NCBI RefSeq assembly: GCF_030209475.1
Contig: NZ_JARVRW010000004.1
Span: 372,001-436,000, forward strand
DNA length: 64,000 nucleotides
From: Microbacterium sp. lyk4-40-TSB-66
GTDB lineage: Bacteria > Actinomycetota > Actinomycetes > Actinomycetales > Microbacteriaceae
Direction of reading: 5' to 3'
The position numbers were made by a program, and so were the translations under genes. Below the pieces are notes generated by a model. The model searched no databases and was not told the origin of the DNA. It saw only the letters and a program-made list of their open reading frames with translations. Every line of letters starts with the position of its first letter. The first letter of the stretch is position 1. Positions 22,053-31,283 of the stretch are shown one piece after another.

Positions 22053-22091
22053 GTTGCGGGCGGGGGGATGCCGTTTCGTTCTGGTGAGGAT

Positions 22092-22341
22092 GCGAGGGTC
22101 GCTGAGGTTACGCAGTGGGCTCGGGTTGCCGTGGTTGTCGGCGCGTCGCGCAATCTCGGCGATCCGCGCAGAGTCGGCGGCATCCAGAGTCGTTCGGCTC
22201 AGGATGTGAGGATCGCTGAGATTACGCAGTGGGCTCGGGATGCCGTGGTGGTCGCCGCGGCGCGCAATCTCGGCGATCCGCGCACAGTCGGCGGCATCCG
22301 GGGTCGTTCGGGTGAGGATGTGCGGATTGCTGAGGTTACGC
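22092..22341. repeat. Tandem inverted-word repeat, exact 114-bp period
   Basis: A 22-bp word, GCGCAATCTCGGCGATCCGCGC, is at 22148-22169 and 22262-22283. Its inverted, slightly diverged form is at 22092-22113, 22206-22227 and 22320-22341. Both orientations keep an exact 114-bp spacing. A further copy lies at 24250-24271. The block stays open in one frame because 114 is divisible by three, but no start signal or protein-like content supports a gene. Confidence 0.88.
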
Positions 22342-22408
22342 GGTGGTCTCGGGATGCCGGTGAGCCCCGCCGACGCGACCCGGGCGTGCGCCATCGGACC
22401 AAACGACG

Positions 22409-22434
22409 AAAGCCCCCGCCGAAGCGGAGGCTTT
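22409..22434 (-). terminator. Terminator of tRNA-Ala
   Basis: An 11-bp stem with one mismatch (22409-22419 with 22424-22434) lies just after the tRNA on the minus strand. The minus-strand RNA continues into UUUCGUCGUUU. Confidence 0.75.
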
Positions 22435-22443
22435 CTCTGTGTG

Positions 22444-22516
22444 TGGACCTGAGGGGACTCGAACCCCTGACCCCCTGCATGCCATGCAGGTGCGCTACCA
22501 GCTGCGCCACAGGCCC
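22444..22516 (-). tRNA. tRNA-Ala (GGC)
   Basis: The 73-nt cloverleaf folds with acceptor GGGCCTG/CAGGTCC. It includes the G3:U70 wobble pair that identifies alanine tRNA. The anticodon loop ATGGCAT gives anticodon GGC, the T-arm GGTTCGAGTCC is intact, and the discriminator is A. CCA is not encoded (the next bases are CAC). Confidence 0.97.
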
Positions 22517-22556
22517 TTGTTTTGTTTTCCGCCCCGTTCGAGGCAACTCCATGAGC

Positions 22557-23465
22557 TTACAACACAGTTCGTGACGGCAGGAAATCGGCGCGACCGGGCG
22601 TGTCGTCTCCGCCCGTGACGGCGGCGATCACGGCACGTCGGAGTCGCTGTCCGCGCTCGCTCAGCGCCCGTTGGCGGGTGACGTATTCGGCCTTGCCCTC
22701 GGCCGTTTCGATCGGCACCGCCGGGTAGCCCCAGTCGCGGAGATCGTAGGGGGAGGCCTCCATATCGAGGGTGCGGATGTCGCGTGCGAGCTCGAACGCG
22801 TCGAGCAGCACCGGCCCCGGAACGAGCGGGCCGAGCTTCACCGCCCACTTGTAGACGTCCATGCCGGCGTGGAGGCATCCCGGCTGTTCGCGTTCGACCT
22901 GGTCGTCGCGCGTCAGGGGCGTGCGGTTGCGCGGCACGGCGTCCGGGGTGAAGAACCGGAACGCGTCGAAGTGCGTGCACTTGAGGTCGTGCGCGTCGAC
23001 GACGGCGTCGGTGCCGTCGCGGCCGAGGCGCAGGGGAACCTCGTGCCGCACGTCGTCGGCGCGGTACGCCATCGCCCACTCGTGCAGTCCGAAGCAGCCG
23101 AACTGCGCGGGTCGCTCCGCCGTGGCGCGCAGCAGGGTCACGACGCCGCGGAACAGCGACCCGCGCTCGTCGCGGAAGCGCTCGGCGTCCACGCGGACCC
23201 CGGCGCCCTCGGGGCGGTACCAGCGCCAGCCGGCGCGTTCCGGCGCATCGTCGAGCACGACGTCGGGGCCGGGATGCCAACGGCGCAGGATCGCGGGCTT
23301 GTACGAGTAGTAGGTGAAGAGGAAGTCCTCCACCGGGTGCTTCTCCGCACGACTCGCGCGGGCGCGGTGCGCGGCGGTGAGGGAGTCGGCGCGTTCGGCA
23401 TGAGCGTCCGCCAGGGCGGTCCATTCGGTGCGCGTCAACGCCCGCGTCTGGAGGATCGTGGTCAC
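22557..23465 (-). CDS. Putative 3-methyladenine DNA glycosylase-like actinobacterial protein
   Basis: The 302-residue protein resembles an actinobacterial family often labelled 3-methyladenine DNA glycosylase, though I see no diagnostic helix-hairpin-helix or AlkA/MPG active site, so the activity is unproven. Recognisable stretches are EDFLFTYYSYKPA, FGLHEWAMAYR, KCTHFDAFRFF and GCLHAGMDVYKWA. It starts with GTG overlapping the SRAP stop by GTGA, so it is cotranscribed with an abasic-site-protection gene. That context supports a base-damage role. Confidence 0.7.
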   Translation of the reverse strand: MTTILQTRALTRTEWTALADAHAERADSLTAAHRARASRAEKHPVEDFLFTYYSYKPAILRRWHPGPDVVLDDAPERAGWRWYRPEGAGVRVDAERFRDERGSLFRGVVTLLRATAERPAQFGCFGLHEWAMAYRADDVRHEVPLRLGRDGTDAVVDAHDLKCTHFDAFRFFTPDAVPRNRTPLTRDDQVEREQPGCLHAGMDVYKWAVKLGPLVPGPVLLDAFELARDIRTLDMEASPYDLRDWGYPAVPIETAEGKAEYVTRQRALSERGQRLRRAVIAAVTGGDDTPGRADFLPSRTVL

Positions 23466-24172
23466 TCGACGGCGTCGATCAGGTCGGGGGAGTCGTTGCG
23501 GACGTTGCCCACGGCAGCCGAAACGACGTGGTCGTCGAGCGTCTCGGCCACGTCGGGCGCGGCGTCTATCGCGGCATCCAGTACGTCGCCGACGTTCTCG
23601 GTGGTCGGATCGAGCCAGGCGTCGGCGAAGTCGGGGTCCATGAACAGCGGCATGCGGTCGTGGATCGAGCCCAGGCGCCCGATCGCGTCACGCGTGAGGA
23701 TCGTGCAGCTCAGCACCCACCGTGCGGGGTCGTCGTCGGCTCGTGCGGGGTCTTTCCACCACTCGTACAGACCGGCGAAGAACAGCGGCGAGCCATCGGC
23801 GGGGTGGATGTAGTGCGGGGTCTTGCCCGTGTCGGTGGTCTTCCACTCGTAGTACCCGGATGCCGGGATGACGGCGCGACGCTTGATCAGGGCGTTGCGG
23901 AACATGGGCTTGTCTTCGACCTCTTCGCTGCGCGCGTTGAACGCCCGCGCGCCGATCTTGACGTCTTTCGACCACCCCGGGATCAGCCCCCAGCGCGCGA
24001 CCTCGAGACGCCGCACGGGCGGCTCGCTCTTCGACGAGTCGAGCACGATGCCGACCTTCGAGGTCGGCGCGATGTTGTACGACGGCGGCGGGAGCTCGTC
24101 GGCCTCGATGTCGACGCGGAGCACTCCGACGAGCTCGGATGCCACATTTGCCACGACGAATCGACCGCACAT
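23462..24172 (-). CDS. SRAP-family protein (HMCES/YedK), abasic-site crosslinker
   Basis: SRAP proteins form a thiazolidine link with abasic sites in single-stranded DNA through their second residue, Cys2. The 236-residue protein begins MCGRFVV, so Cys2 is exposed after Met removal. FNARSEE, the catalytic-Glu block SGYYEWK and HDRMPLFM are all present. TACGGT lies six bases before the ATG, so it may be leaderless. It is followed directly by the glycosylase-like gene with GTGA overlap. Confidence 0.95.
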   Translation of the reverse strand: MCGRFVVANVASELVGVLRVDIEADELPPPSYNIAPTSKVGIVLDSSKSEPPVRRLEVARWGLIPGWSKDVKIGARAFNARSEEVEDKPMFRNALIKRRAVIPASGYYEWKTTDTGKTPHYIHPADGSPLFFAGLYEWWKDPARADDDPARWVLSCTILTRDAIGRLGSIHDRMPLFMDPDFADAWLDPTTENVGDVLDAAIDAAPDVAETLDDHVVSAAVGNVRNDSPDLIDAVE

Positions 24173-24249
24173 GTCTCCACCGTACGCGCACCCTCCGACA
24201 TCGACTCACGCCTTGGCGCGCGCCGCCGTCGCGGCCTCCGGAACCGTCG

Positions 24250-24271
24250 ACGCAACCTCAGCGATCCGCGC
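24250..24271. repeat. Dispersed copy of the 22-bp GCGATCCGCGC repeat
   Basis: The sequence gcaacctcagcgatccgcgc at 24252-24271 closely matches the word at 22148-22169. It sits in the 174-bp gap upstream of the SRAP gene, and the surrounding sequence looks like a decayed unit. Confidence 0.65.
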
Positions 24272-24346
24272 AAGCTCAGCCCGAGACGCTCGGATGCCGC
24301 TGACTTCGCGCCGATCACCGGCCTCGCGCCCGCCGCCGGAATCCAC

Positions 24347-25387
24347 TCAGCCGTCGTGCGAGATGACCCCGACGTCTTCGAGCCGGGACAGCAGGGCCGC
24401 GCCGTCCGACCCGGTGACCCAGGGGACCTCGGCCGCGGAGTGATCGTCGACGACCGTCCGGCCACCCGCGAGCACGGCCTCGGCCGGCAGCAGACGGCGG
24501 ATCGCGACCGCCGCGACGCTCTCGGGGTGCTCGATCGCGAAACCGGTGTAGATCGCATCGTCGTGCTGCCCGTCGTCGCCGACGAGCAGCCACTTCACGT
24601 GCGGGAACTCGCTCGCGACGCGGCGGAGGTTGAGCTCCTTGTGGTCGCGGCCGCTGCGGAACCACCGATCGTGCGTCGGGCCCCAGTCGGTGAGGAGGAA
24701 CGAACCCGCGGGGAACAGGTGCCGGCGCATGAAACGGGTCAGCGTCGGAGCGACGTTCCACGCGCCGGTGGAGAGGTAGATGACGGGGGTGCCGGGGTGC
24801 TCTCGCGTCAGCCGCTCGAGCATCACCGCCATACCCGGCACGGGTTGGCGCGCGTGCTCGTCGACGACGAAGGAGTTCCAGGCGGCCAGGAGGGGCCGGG
24901 GGAGGAGCGTCACCATGACGGTGTCGTCGATGTCGCTCACCACACCGAAGCGCACGTCGGAGCCCACGATGAACACGCGGGTCTCGGCCGGCTCGCTGCC
25001 CTCGACCGACATGGTGATCGACTGCCAGCCGGGTGCCAGCCGCGCGGGCAGCTTCGCGTCGATGACCCCGCCGCGATCGGCCGACACACGGTGGGTCACG
25101 CCGTCGATGACCACGTCGACCTTCGCCATGCCGACCGGCACGGCGGCGAAGCTGCGCCAGCCGCGGAGGCTCGCGAACTCCCCGGTGGAGGTGCGCTTGA
25201 GCGGCGGGGCGATCAGCACGCGACCGAGGACGCGTACCCACTCCTCGGTCCCGTAGCCCGGGAACCCCGTGACGGCGGGCCGGAGGTCGCGGGAGCGGGC
25301 CCGGCGCTCACGCCACCGGTGGAAGCGGCGCTCGAGTCGGGCGAACCAGAGCACCTTGGCGCGGGTGGAGCGAGGAGAACGAGGCAT
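24347..25387 (-). CDS. App1-like phosphatase (DUF2183)
   Basis: The 346-residue protein has an N-terminal basic region, a beta-rich domain, and a HAD-type catalytic domain with SDIDDTV at 151-157 (Asp152 and Asp154 the nucleophile and acid/base). YLSTGAWN is motif II and the VGDDGQHD loop is motif IV. It belongs to the family of yeast App1 phosphatidate phosphatase. The bacterial substrate is unknown, but a lipid phosphate is plausible because it follows a DedA membrane protein after five bases in the same operon. Confidence 0.88.
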   Translation of the reverse strand: MPRSPRSTRAKVLWFARLERRFHRWRERRARSRDLRPAVTGFPGYGTEEWVRVLGRVLIAPPLKRTSTGEFASLRGWRSFAAVPVGMAKVDVVIDGVTHRVSADRGGVIDAKLPARLAPGWQSITMSVEGSEPAETRVFIVGSDVRFGVVSDIDDTVMVTLLPRPLLAAWNSFVVDEHARQPVPGMAVMLERLTREHPGTPVIYLSTGAWNVAPTLTRFMRRHLFPAGSFLLTDWGPTHDRWFRSGRDHKELNLRRVASEFPHVKWLLVGDDGQHDDAIYTGFAIEHPESVAAVAIRRLLPAEAVLAGGRTVVDDHSAAEVPWVTGSDGAALLSRLEDVGVISHDG

Positions 25388-25392
25388 CGACC

Positions 25393-26073
25393 TCAGTCTT
25401 TCACGTCACCGTCCGCGCGACCGAGGGTGGGGACGTCATCGGCCAGATGACGTCGTTCGGCGCGCTCGATGAGCTTCTTGCCGACGAAGACCAGCACGAG
25501 GAAGACGACGAGGATGCCGACGAAGATGTATCCGGCGTAGTGCAGCTGATCCGCGAGCTCGCGGTAGGTTCCGGCCGCGGTCGCCGCGACGGAGATGTAG
25601 AGCCCGGCCCAGATGATGCAGGCGGGGGTCGTCCATGCGAGGAACCGCCGATAGCTGTAGCCGCTCATGCCGACGGTCAGCGGAACGAGCGAGTGCAGCA
25701 CGGGGAGGAACCGCGACAGGAAGATCGCCAGCCCCCCGCGGCGGCTGAGGTAGCGGTCGGCGCGCTGCCAGTTGCGTTCACCCAGCTTCTGACCGAGGCG
25801 CGACGCGCGGATGCGCGGGCCGAAGTACCGGCCGAGCCAGAATCCGAGGCTCTCACCCAGCAGGGCGCCCACCACGACCGCCGCGGCCAGCAGGACACCC
25901 TCGAGCGGCGAGCCGACGGCCGTACCCGCGACGATCACCATCGTGTCGCCGGGGACGATCAGGCCGACCAGCACACTCGTCTCGAGCATGACCGCGAGAC
26001 CGGCGATGACCGTGCGCAGCACGGGGTCGACGTTCTGGACGACGTCGAGCAGCCACGTGAGGATCTCGTTCAC
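25393..26073 (-). CDS. DedA-family membrane protein
   Basis: The 226-residue integral membrane protein has typical DedA motifs: LIVPGDTMVIVAG, GESLGFWLGRYFG, and FLSRFLPVLHSLVPLTVGM with the conserved Arg. DedA proteins are linked to lipid-carrier flipping and envelope homeostasis. The GTG at 26073 is chosen because TAAGCT (26081-26086) lies seven bases upstream, a leaderless pattern; the GGAGG next to it is too close to act as a ribosome-binding site. It is back to back with pabB. Confidence 0.92.
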   Translation of the reverse strand: MNEILTWLLDVVQNVDPVLRTVIAGLAVMLETSVLVGLIVPGDTMVIVAGTAVGSPLEGVLLAAAVVVGALLGESLGFWLGRYFGPRIRASRLGQKLGERNWQRADRYLSRRGGLAIFLSRFLPVLHSLVPLTVGMSGYSYRRFLAWTTPACIIWAGLYISVAATAAGTYRELADQLHYAGYIFVGILVVFLVLVFVGKKLIERAERRHLADDVPTLGRADGDVKD

Positions 26074-26115
26074 CTCCGTCAGCTTACGGCCGCCGCTCCC
26101 GCCTAGCCTGGGAGC

Positions 26116-27354
26116 GTGCCGCACTCCGCCCCCTCGTTCACCCCCGTCGAGTGGGTCGATCCCGAGGCGGCGTTCCTGCACCTTTTCGCCGACGCTCGCG
26201 ACGCGTTCTGGCTCGACGCCGGGACGGGCGCGGCGACCGGGTGGAGCTGGATGGGGGCGGGCCGCCTCGACCCGTGCTCCCGACCGGCGAACCGGGATGC
26301 CGCGGCGTCCGGCCCCGCACCGGGCGAGCCGGGGCCGTTCCGCGGCGGCTGGGTGGGGTGGCGGACGTACGAGGGGGAGTCCGCGTGGCTGCGCGTCGAT
26401 GCCCTGCTCGCGTTCGACCACGCGACCCGCCGGGTCTACGCCGTCGGCGATCCCCTCCTCGCCGCCCGTGTCGCGGAGGCGCCGACGCCCGAGGAGGTCG
26501 ACCCCGCGCGGCGCCGGGGCACGGCATCCGCCCGTGTCGGCCCCGACCGCTACGCCGAACTCATCGAGGCGTGCCGCGACCGCATCCGCGACGGCGACGC
26601 GTATCAGCTGTGCCTCACGACGCGTTTCTCGGTGCCCGGCGCCGTCGACGCCCTCCCGGTCTTCCGACGGCTGCGTCGTGCCTCGCCCGCTCATCACGCC
26701 GGCTTCGTGCGCATCGGCGAGGTCACCCTGGTCAGTGCGTCGCCCGAGCGCTTCCTCGAGGTGCGCGGCGGCACCGTCCACACGCATCCCATCAAGGGCA
26801 CCCGGCCGCGGTCCGACGACCCGGCCCGTGACGAGGCTCTCGCGGAAGACCTGCGGACGGATGCCAAGGAGCGCGCCGAGAACGTCATGATCGTCGATCT
26901 CATGCGCAACGACCTCTCGCGGGTCTGCGAGCCGTCGACGGTCGGCGTGGAACGTCTGCTCGAGGTCGAGACCTACCCCCACGTGCACCAGCTCGTGAGC
27001 GAGGTGTCGGGCAGGCTCCTTCCCGGGACCACCGTCGGCGATCTGCTCGACGCGACGTTCCCCGCGGGCAGCATGACCGGGGCGCCGAAGGAGTCGGCTA
27101 TGCAGATCCTCGCCGGTCTCGAGCGGGCCCCGCGCGGTCTGTACGCGGGCGCGTTCGGATGGATCGGAGACGACGGCGCGGCGGACCTCGCCATGGTCAT
27201 CCGCAGCGTCGTCGTGCTCCCGGATGCCGCTCACGTCGGCGCGGGCGGAGGGATCACCTGGCGCTCGGTCGCGGCATCCGAGGTCGCCGAAGTGGGCATC
27301 AAGGCGCGCGCCCCTCTCGCCGCTCTCGGGGCCGAGGTGCCGCCGGGGTGGTGA
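26116..27354 (+). CDS. pabB: Aminodeoxychorismate synthase component I / chorismate-binding protein
   Basis: The 412-residue protein has the complete chorismate-binding domain: [30 protein letters not shown], the [18 protein letters not shown] block and [10 protein letters not shown] near the C-terminus. With PabA it makes aminodeoxychorismate for folate; TrpE-type anthranilate synthase is the main alternative but is usually longer and sits in trp operons. The start is a GTG with TAGCCT six bases upstream, a leaderless pattern. No pabA or pabC is adjacent. Confidence 0.88.
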   Translation: MPHSAPSFTPVEWVDPEAAFLHLFADARDAFWLDAGTGAATGWSWMGAGRLDPCSRPANRDAAASGPAPGEPGPFRGGWVGWRTYEGESAWLRVDALLAFDHATRRVYAVGDPLLAARVAEAPTPEEVDPARRRGTASARVGPDRYAELIEACRDRIRDGDAYQLCLTTRFSVPGAVDALPVFRRLRRASPAHHAGFVRIGEVTLVSASPERFLEVRGGTVHTHPIKGTRPRSDDPARDEALAEDLRTDAKERAENVMIVDLMRNDLSRVCEPSTVGVERLLEVETYPHVHQLVSEVSGRLLPGTTVGDLLDATFPAGSMTGAPKESAMQILAGLERAPRGLYAGAFGWIGDDGAADLAMVIRSVVVLPDAAHVGAGGGITWRSVAASEVAEVGIKARAPLAALGAEVPPGW

Positions 27355-27418
27355 CCCCGGGTCCGATAACCTGGACGCTGGCCTTCGGGCCTCCCCGACT
27401 CACACGATTGGCTCTCCC

Positions 27419-29992
27419 GTGTCTCAGAACTCCGCACCCGACGCCCGCGACGGTGGCTTCGACACCCACGCCATCCAGGCGAAGTGGCAGCAGGCGTGGG
27501 CCGACAAAGACCCGTTCCGCGCCGGCGGCGACGACGACACGCGCCCCCGCAAGTACGTGCTCGCGATGTTCCCCTACCCCTCGGGGGACCTGCACATGGG
27601 GCACGCCGAGAACTACCTCTACTCCGACATCGTCGCGCGCTTCTGGCGCCACCGCGGGTACAACGTGCTCAACCCCATCGGCTGGGACTCGTTCGGCCTA
27701 CCCGCCGAGAACGCCGCCATCAAGCGCGGCGCCGACCCCGTCGAGTGGACCTACGCCAACATCGCCCAGCAGAAGGCGAGCCTGAAGGACTACGGCGTCT
27801 CGTTCGACTGGAGCCGGGTGCTGCACACCAGCGACCCCGAGTACTACCGCTGGAACCAGTGGCTGTTCCAGAAGCTCTACGACAAGGGGTTGGCGTACCG
27901 CAAGGACGCACTGGTCAACTGGGACCCGGTGGATCAGACCGTGCTCGCCAACGAGCAGGTGCTGCCCGACGGCACGTCGGAGCGCAGCGGCGCCGTGGTG
28001 GTCAAGAAGAAGCTGACGCAGTGGTTCCTGCGCATCACCGACTACGCCGACCGCCTGCTCGACGACCTCAACCAGCTCGAGGGCTTCTGGCCGTCGAAGG
28101 TCATCCAGATGCAGCGCAACTGGATCGGCCGCTCGGTGGGCGCCGACATCACGTTCGAGATCGAGGGTCGCGCCGAGAAGATCACGGTCTTCTCCACCCG
28201 TCCCGACACCCTGCACGGAGCGACGTTCTTCGTCGTCGCGCCCGAGTCCGACCTGGCGGCCGAGCTGGCGGCATCCGCGGATCAGGGTGTGAGAGAGACG
28301 TTCGAGGCGTACCTCGCCCAGGTGCAGCGCGCCACCGACATCGAGCGCCAGGCGACCGACCGCCCCAAGACCGGTGTGTTCCTCGGCCACTACGCGATCA
28401 ACCCGATCAACGGCGAGAAGCTGCCCATCTGGGCCGCCGACTACGTGCTCGCTGATTACGGCCACGGCGCGGTCATGGCCGTGCCCGCCCACGACCAGCG
28501 CGACCTCGACTTCGCGCGCGCGTTCGACCTGCCCGTCAAGGTGGTCGTCGACACCAACGCGCCGATCACGGGCGCGATCCCGGTGATCGAGCTCGACGAC
28601 GACGGCGTGCCGATCGACCCCCTGGGCGACATCGACGACCTCGATCCCGCCAAGACCGGCATCGCGCTGACCGGTGACGGTCGCATGATGAACTCCGGCT
28701 CGCTGAACGGCATGTCCAAGCGCAACGCGATCGCCCGCATGATCGAGGAGCTCGAGACGAAGGGCGTCGGTCGCGCCGCGAAGACCTATCGCCTGCGCGA
28801 CTGGCTCATCTCGCGCCAGCGCTACTGGGGCACGCCCATCCCGATGCTGCACGGTGAGGACGGCTCGATCACCCCCGTCCCCGCCGATCAGCTGCCGGTG
28901 GTGCTGCCCTCGGTGGAGGGCCTCGACCTGAAGCCGAAGGGCACCTCGCCCCTGGGGGCGGCGACGGAGTGGGTGCAGGTCACCGACCCCGAGACGGGTC
29001 GGACGCTGCTGCGCGACCCCGACACGATGGACACGTTCGTCGACAGCTCCTGGTACTACCTGCGCTTCCTCTCGCCGAACAGCGACACCGAGGCGTTCTC
29101 GGGCCGCGAGGCGTCGAAGTGGGGTCCGGTCGACTTCTACATCGGCGGTGTCGAGCACGCGATCCTGCACCTGCTGTACGCGCGCTTCATCACCAAGGCA
29201 CTGTTCGACATGGGCCTGGTGGAGTTCACCGAGCCGTTCTCGAGCCTCATCAACCAGGGCATGGTCATCCTCGACGGCGCCAAGATGTCGAAGAGCAAGG
29301 GCAACCTGGTGCTGTTCCAGGAGGAGCTCGACGCCCACGGCGCCGATGCCCTGCGCGTGGCACTCGCCTTCGCCGGCCCGGTGGAAGACGACAAGGACTG
29401 GAACGACGTCTCGACGACGGGGGCGGCGAAGTTCCTCGCCCGCGCCCTGCGCATCGCGCACGACGTCGACAGCGAAACCGACGTGGTCTGGGCCGAGGGC
29501 GACAAGTCGCTTCGTCGCGTGACGCACCGCCTGTTGGCCGAGGCCCCGAACCTCATCGAGCAGACGAAGTTCAACGTCGTCGTCGCCCGACTGATGGAGC
29601 TCGTCAACGTCACCCGCAAGGCCATCGACGGTACCGCCGGCGCGAGCGATCCCGCCGTGCGCGAGGCTGCCGAGGTCATCGCGATGACCCTCGATCTGTT
29701 CGCCCCGCACACCGCCGAGGAGATGTGGCAGACGCTCGGCTACACCGGCTTCGTGGGTCTCGCGACCTGGCGCCAGGCCGACCCGACGCTCCTCGTGGAA
29801 GACAACGTCGTCGCCGTCGTGCAGATCGACGGCAAGGTGCGCGCGACCCTCGAGGTCTCGGCCAAGATCGGCGGCGACCAGCTCGAGGCGCTCGCCCGCG
29901 GCGACGAGCGCGTACGCCGCGCCCTCGGCGACCGCGAAATCGTGCGGGCGGTCGTGCGTCCGCCCAAGGTGGTCAGCTTCTCGACGAAGTAG
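27419..29992 (+). CDS. leuS: Leucyl-tRNA synthetase
   Basis: The 857-residue class I synthetase has the HIGH motif in [12 protein letters not shown] (His59, His62) and KMSKS at 622-626. The CP1 editing domain lies between them. The GTG at 27419 gives [13 protein letters not shown]; a longer upstream frame overlaps pabB and lacks a start signal. A -10-like GATAAC at 27364-27369 gives a short leader, and no T-box was seen, unlike ileS. A long perfect inverted repeat follows the stop. Confidence 0.97.
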   Translation: MSQNSAPDARDGGFDTHAIQAKWQQAWADKDPFRAGGDDDTRPRKYVLAMFPYPSGDLHMGHAENYLYSDIVARFWRHRGYNVLNPIGWDSFGLPAENAAIKRGADPVEWTYANIAQQKASLKDYGVSFDWSRVLHTSDPEYYRWNQWLFQKLYDKGLAYRKDALVNWDPVDQTVLANEQVLPDGTSERSGAVVVKKKLTQWFLRITDYADRLLDDLNQLEGFWPSKVIQMQRNWIGRSVGADITFEIEGRAEKITVFSTRPDTLHGATFFVVAPESDLAAELAASADQGVRETFEAYLAQVQRATDIERQATDRPKTGVFLGHYAINPINGEKLPIWAADYVLADYGHGAVMAVPAHDQRDLDFARAFDLPVKVVVDTNAPITGAIPVIELDDDGVPIDPLGDIDDLDPAKTGIALTGDGRMMNSGSLNGMSKRNAIARMIEELETKGVGRAAKTYRLRDWLISRQRYWGTPIPMLHGEDGSITPVPADQLPVVLPSVEGLDLKPKGTSPLGAATEWVQVTDPETGRTLLRDPDTMDTFVDSSWYYLRFLSPNSDTEAFSGREASKWGPVDFYIGGVEHAILHLLYARFITKALFDMGLVEFTEPFSSLINQGMVILDGAKMSKSKGNLVLFQEELDAHGADALRVALAFAGPVEDDKDWNDVSTTGAAKFLARALRIAHDVDSETDVVWAEGDKSLRRVTHRLLAEAPNLIEQTKFNVVVARLMELVNVTRKAIDGTAGASDPAVREAAEVIAMTLDLFAPHTAEEMWQTLGYTGFVGLATWRQADPTLLVEDNVVAVVQIDGKVRATLEVSAKIGGDQLEALARGDERVRRALGDREIVRAVVRPPKVVSFSTK

Positions 29993-30002
29993 GTTGTCGA
30001 TT

Positions 30003-30052
30003 CCGGATGCCACGTCCCGGCGAGCCACAGGCCGCGGGGGCGTGGCATCCGG
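30003..30052. terminator. Long-loop inverted repeat between leuS and DUF2087 gene
   Basis: CCGGATGCCACG at 30003-30014 is exactly complementary to 30041-30052, with a 26-nt GC-rich loop. The two genes converge here, so it may terminate both. The arms each contain the GGATGCC/GGCATCC heptamer that is over-represented across the window. Confidence 0.6.
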
Positions 30053-30063
30053 TGTCTCACCGC

Positions 30064-30561
30064 TCAGGATGCCGAGCAGTACGCGCTCCCGTCGCGGGTG
30101 CGGACGAGGAATCCCGCGTCGACCAGGTAGCGCCGCATCGACACGGGGTCGCCGGTGATCTCGGCGAGCCAATCGGTGACCTCGGCCTCGGTGAGGGTCT
30201 CGTCCGGCCCCAGGATGCGGGTCGCGATGTGGGCCAGCACCTCGCGACGATCGGCAGCACGTGACGGGTAGGTCGGCAGGCGACCGTCGGTGAAGAAGCG
30301 CGCGACGCCGTCGGGCCGGACGGGCGTGGACGCCGCAGCGAGGGCGAGCCGGAAGACCTCCGACTCCGCACGCCAGCCGCCGTCGACGGGCGAGATGAGT
30401 CCCGCCACCTGCAGGCTGTCGAGGACCCGGCGGCGTTTCCCGGGCGAGAGCGTCGACAGGTGCTCGTCGACGGATCGCCCGAGCACGACGAGCGCGTAGA
30501 TCTCGCGCGCACGGTCATCGGCGAGGGCGGCGACGAGGGGGCGCCAGGAATTCGCGGACAT
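30064..30561 (-). CDS. DUF2087 domain-containing transcriptional-regulator-like protein
   Basis: The 165-residue protein has an N-terminal winged-helix-like half (REIYALVVLGRSVDEHLSTL, KRRRVLDSLQVAGLI). Its C-terminal half matches DUF2087: FFTDGRLPTYPSRAADRREV, EAEVTDWL, SMRRYLVDAGFLVRTRDGSAY. The arrangement suggests a DNA-binding protein, but no target is known. TAGCCT lies six bases before the ATG (leaderless pattern). It is divergent from comEA. Confidence 0.85.
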   Translation of the reverse strand: MSANSWRPLVAALADDRAREIYALVVLGRSVDEHLSTLSPGKRRRVLDSLQVAGLISPVDGGWRAESEVFRLALAAASTPVRPDGVARFFTDGRLPTYPSRAADRREVLAHIATRILGPDETLTEAEVTDWLAEITGDPVSMRRYLVDAGFLVRTRDGSAYCSAS

Positions 30562-30668
30562 CCCCCCAGGCTATGACGGCTCCTCCCCGGCGGACGAGGT
30601 GCCGTGCCTGTACACGGATCGGCTTCGCGTCGCCACGGCGAGGGGGCGACGCTTCGTAGCGTCCTCGT

Positions 30669-31283
30669 GTGACCTCGACCTCCGATCCCGCACCGAGTGG
30701 GAAGCTGGCGCCGCGCACGCGCCTCGGCGTCGGCGCCGTCGTCGTGCTCGTGCTCCTGGCGTTCGCGGTCACGATCGGGATCGGCATGCTGCGCGGAGCG
30801 ACCGGCACCGAGGTCGTGGAGCCGGTGTCGACCGCCTCCGCCTCCGCGGGGCTGCCCGCCGGGGCGGGTCTCTACGTCCACGTCGCCGGAGCCGTGCGCG
30901 AGGCGGGCCTGTACCGACTAGACGCCGGCGACCGGGTGGCCGACGCCATCGCCCGCGCGGGCGGCTTCGCCGATGATGCGGCGCGCGACGGGGTGAACCT
31001 CGCGCGTCCGGTCGCCGATGGCGAGCAGATCGTCGTACCGGTGGTGGGGGCCGAAGCCACGGCATCCGCCTCGGGCGGAGCGGCGGCGGACGGACTGGTC
31101 GATCTCAACACGGCCACACCCGAGCAGCTCGACACCCTCCCGCGCGTGGGCCCCGCGATGGCCGATCGCATCATCGAGTGGCGCGAGACGAACGGCCGGT
31201 TCACCAGCGTCGACGATCTGCAGTCGGTGCCGGGCATCGGCGAGAAGATGCTGGCCGCCCTCCGCGATCTGGTACGGGTGTGA
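30669..31283 (+). CDS. comEA: ComEA-family DNA-binding protein
   Basis: ComEA binds double-stranded DNA outside the membrane for uptake in competent cells. The 204-residue protein has one N-terminal membrane segment (VGAVVVLVLLAFAVTIGIG), a SLBB domain (YVHVAGAVREAGLYRL) and a C-terminal helix-hairpin-helix pair (DLNTATPEQLDTLPRVGPAMADRI and VPGIGEKMLAALRDL). The GTG start has TAGCGT six bases upstream, a leaderless pattern. Its stop overlaps comEC by GTGA. Whether this lineage is naturally competent is not known from the window. Confidence 0.95.
   Translation: MTSTSDPAPSGKLAPRTRLGVGAVVVLVLLAFAVTIGIGMLRGATGTEVVEPVSTASASAGLPAGAGLYVHVAGAVREAGLYRLDAGDRVADAIARAGGFADDAARDGVNLARPVADGEQIVVPVVGAEATASASGGAAADGLVDLNTATPEQLDTLPRVGPAMADRIIEWRETNGRFTSVDDLQSVPGIGEKMLAALRDLVRV

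Noticed and set aside
22065..22390. Protein-coding gene across the 114-bp repeat
   Set aside because: The open frame follows from 114 being a multiple of three; no start signal and no protein-like content.
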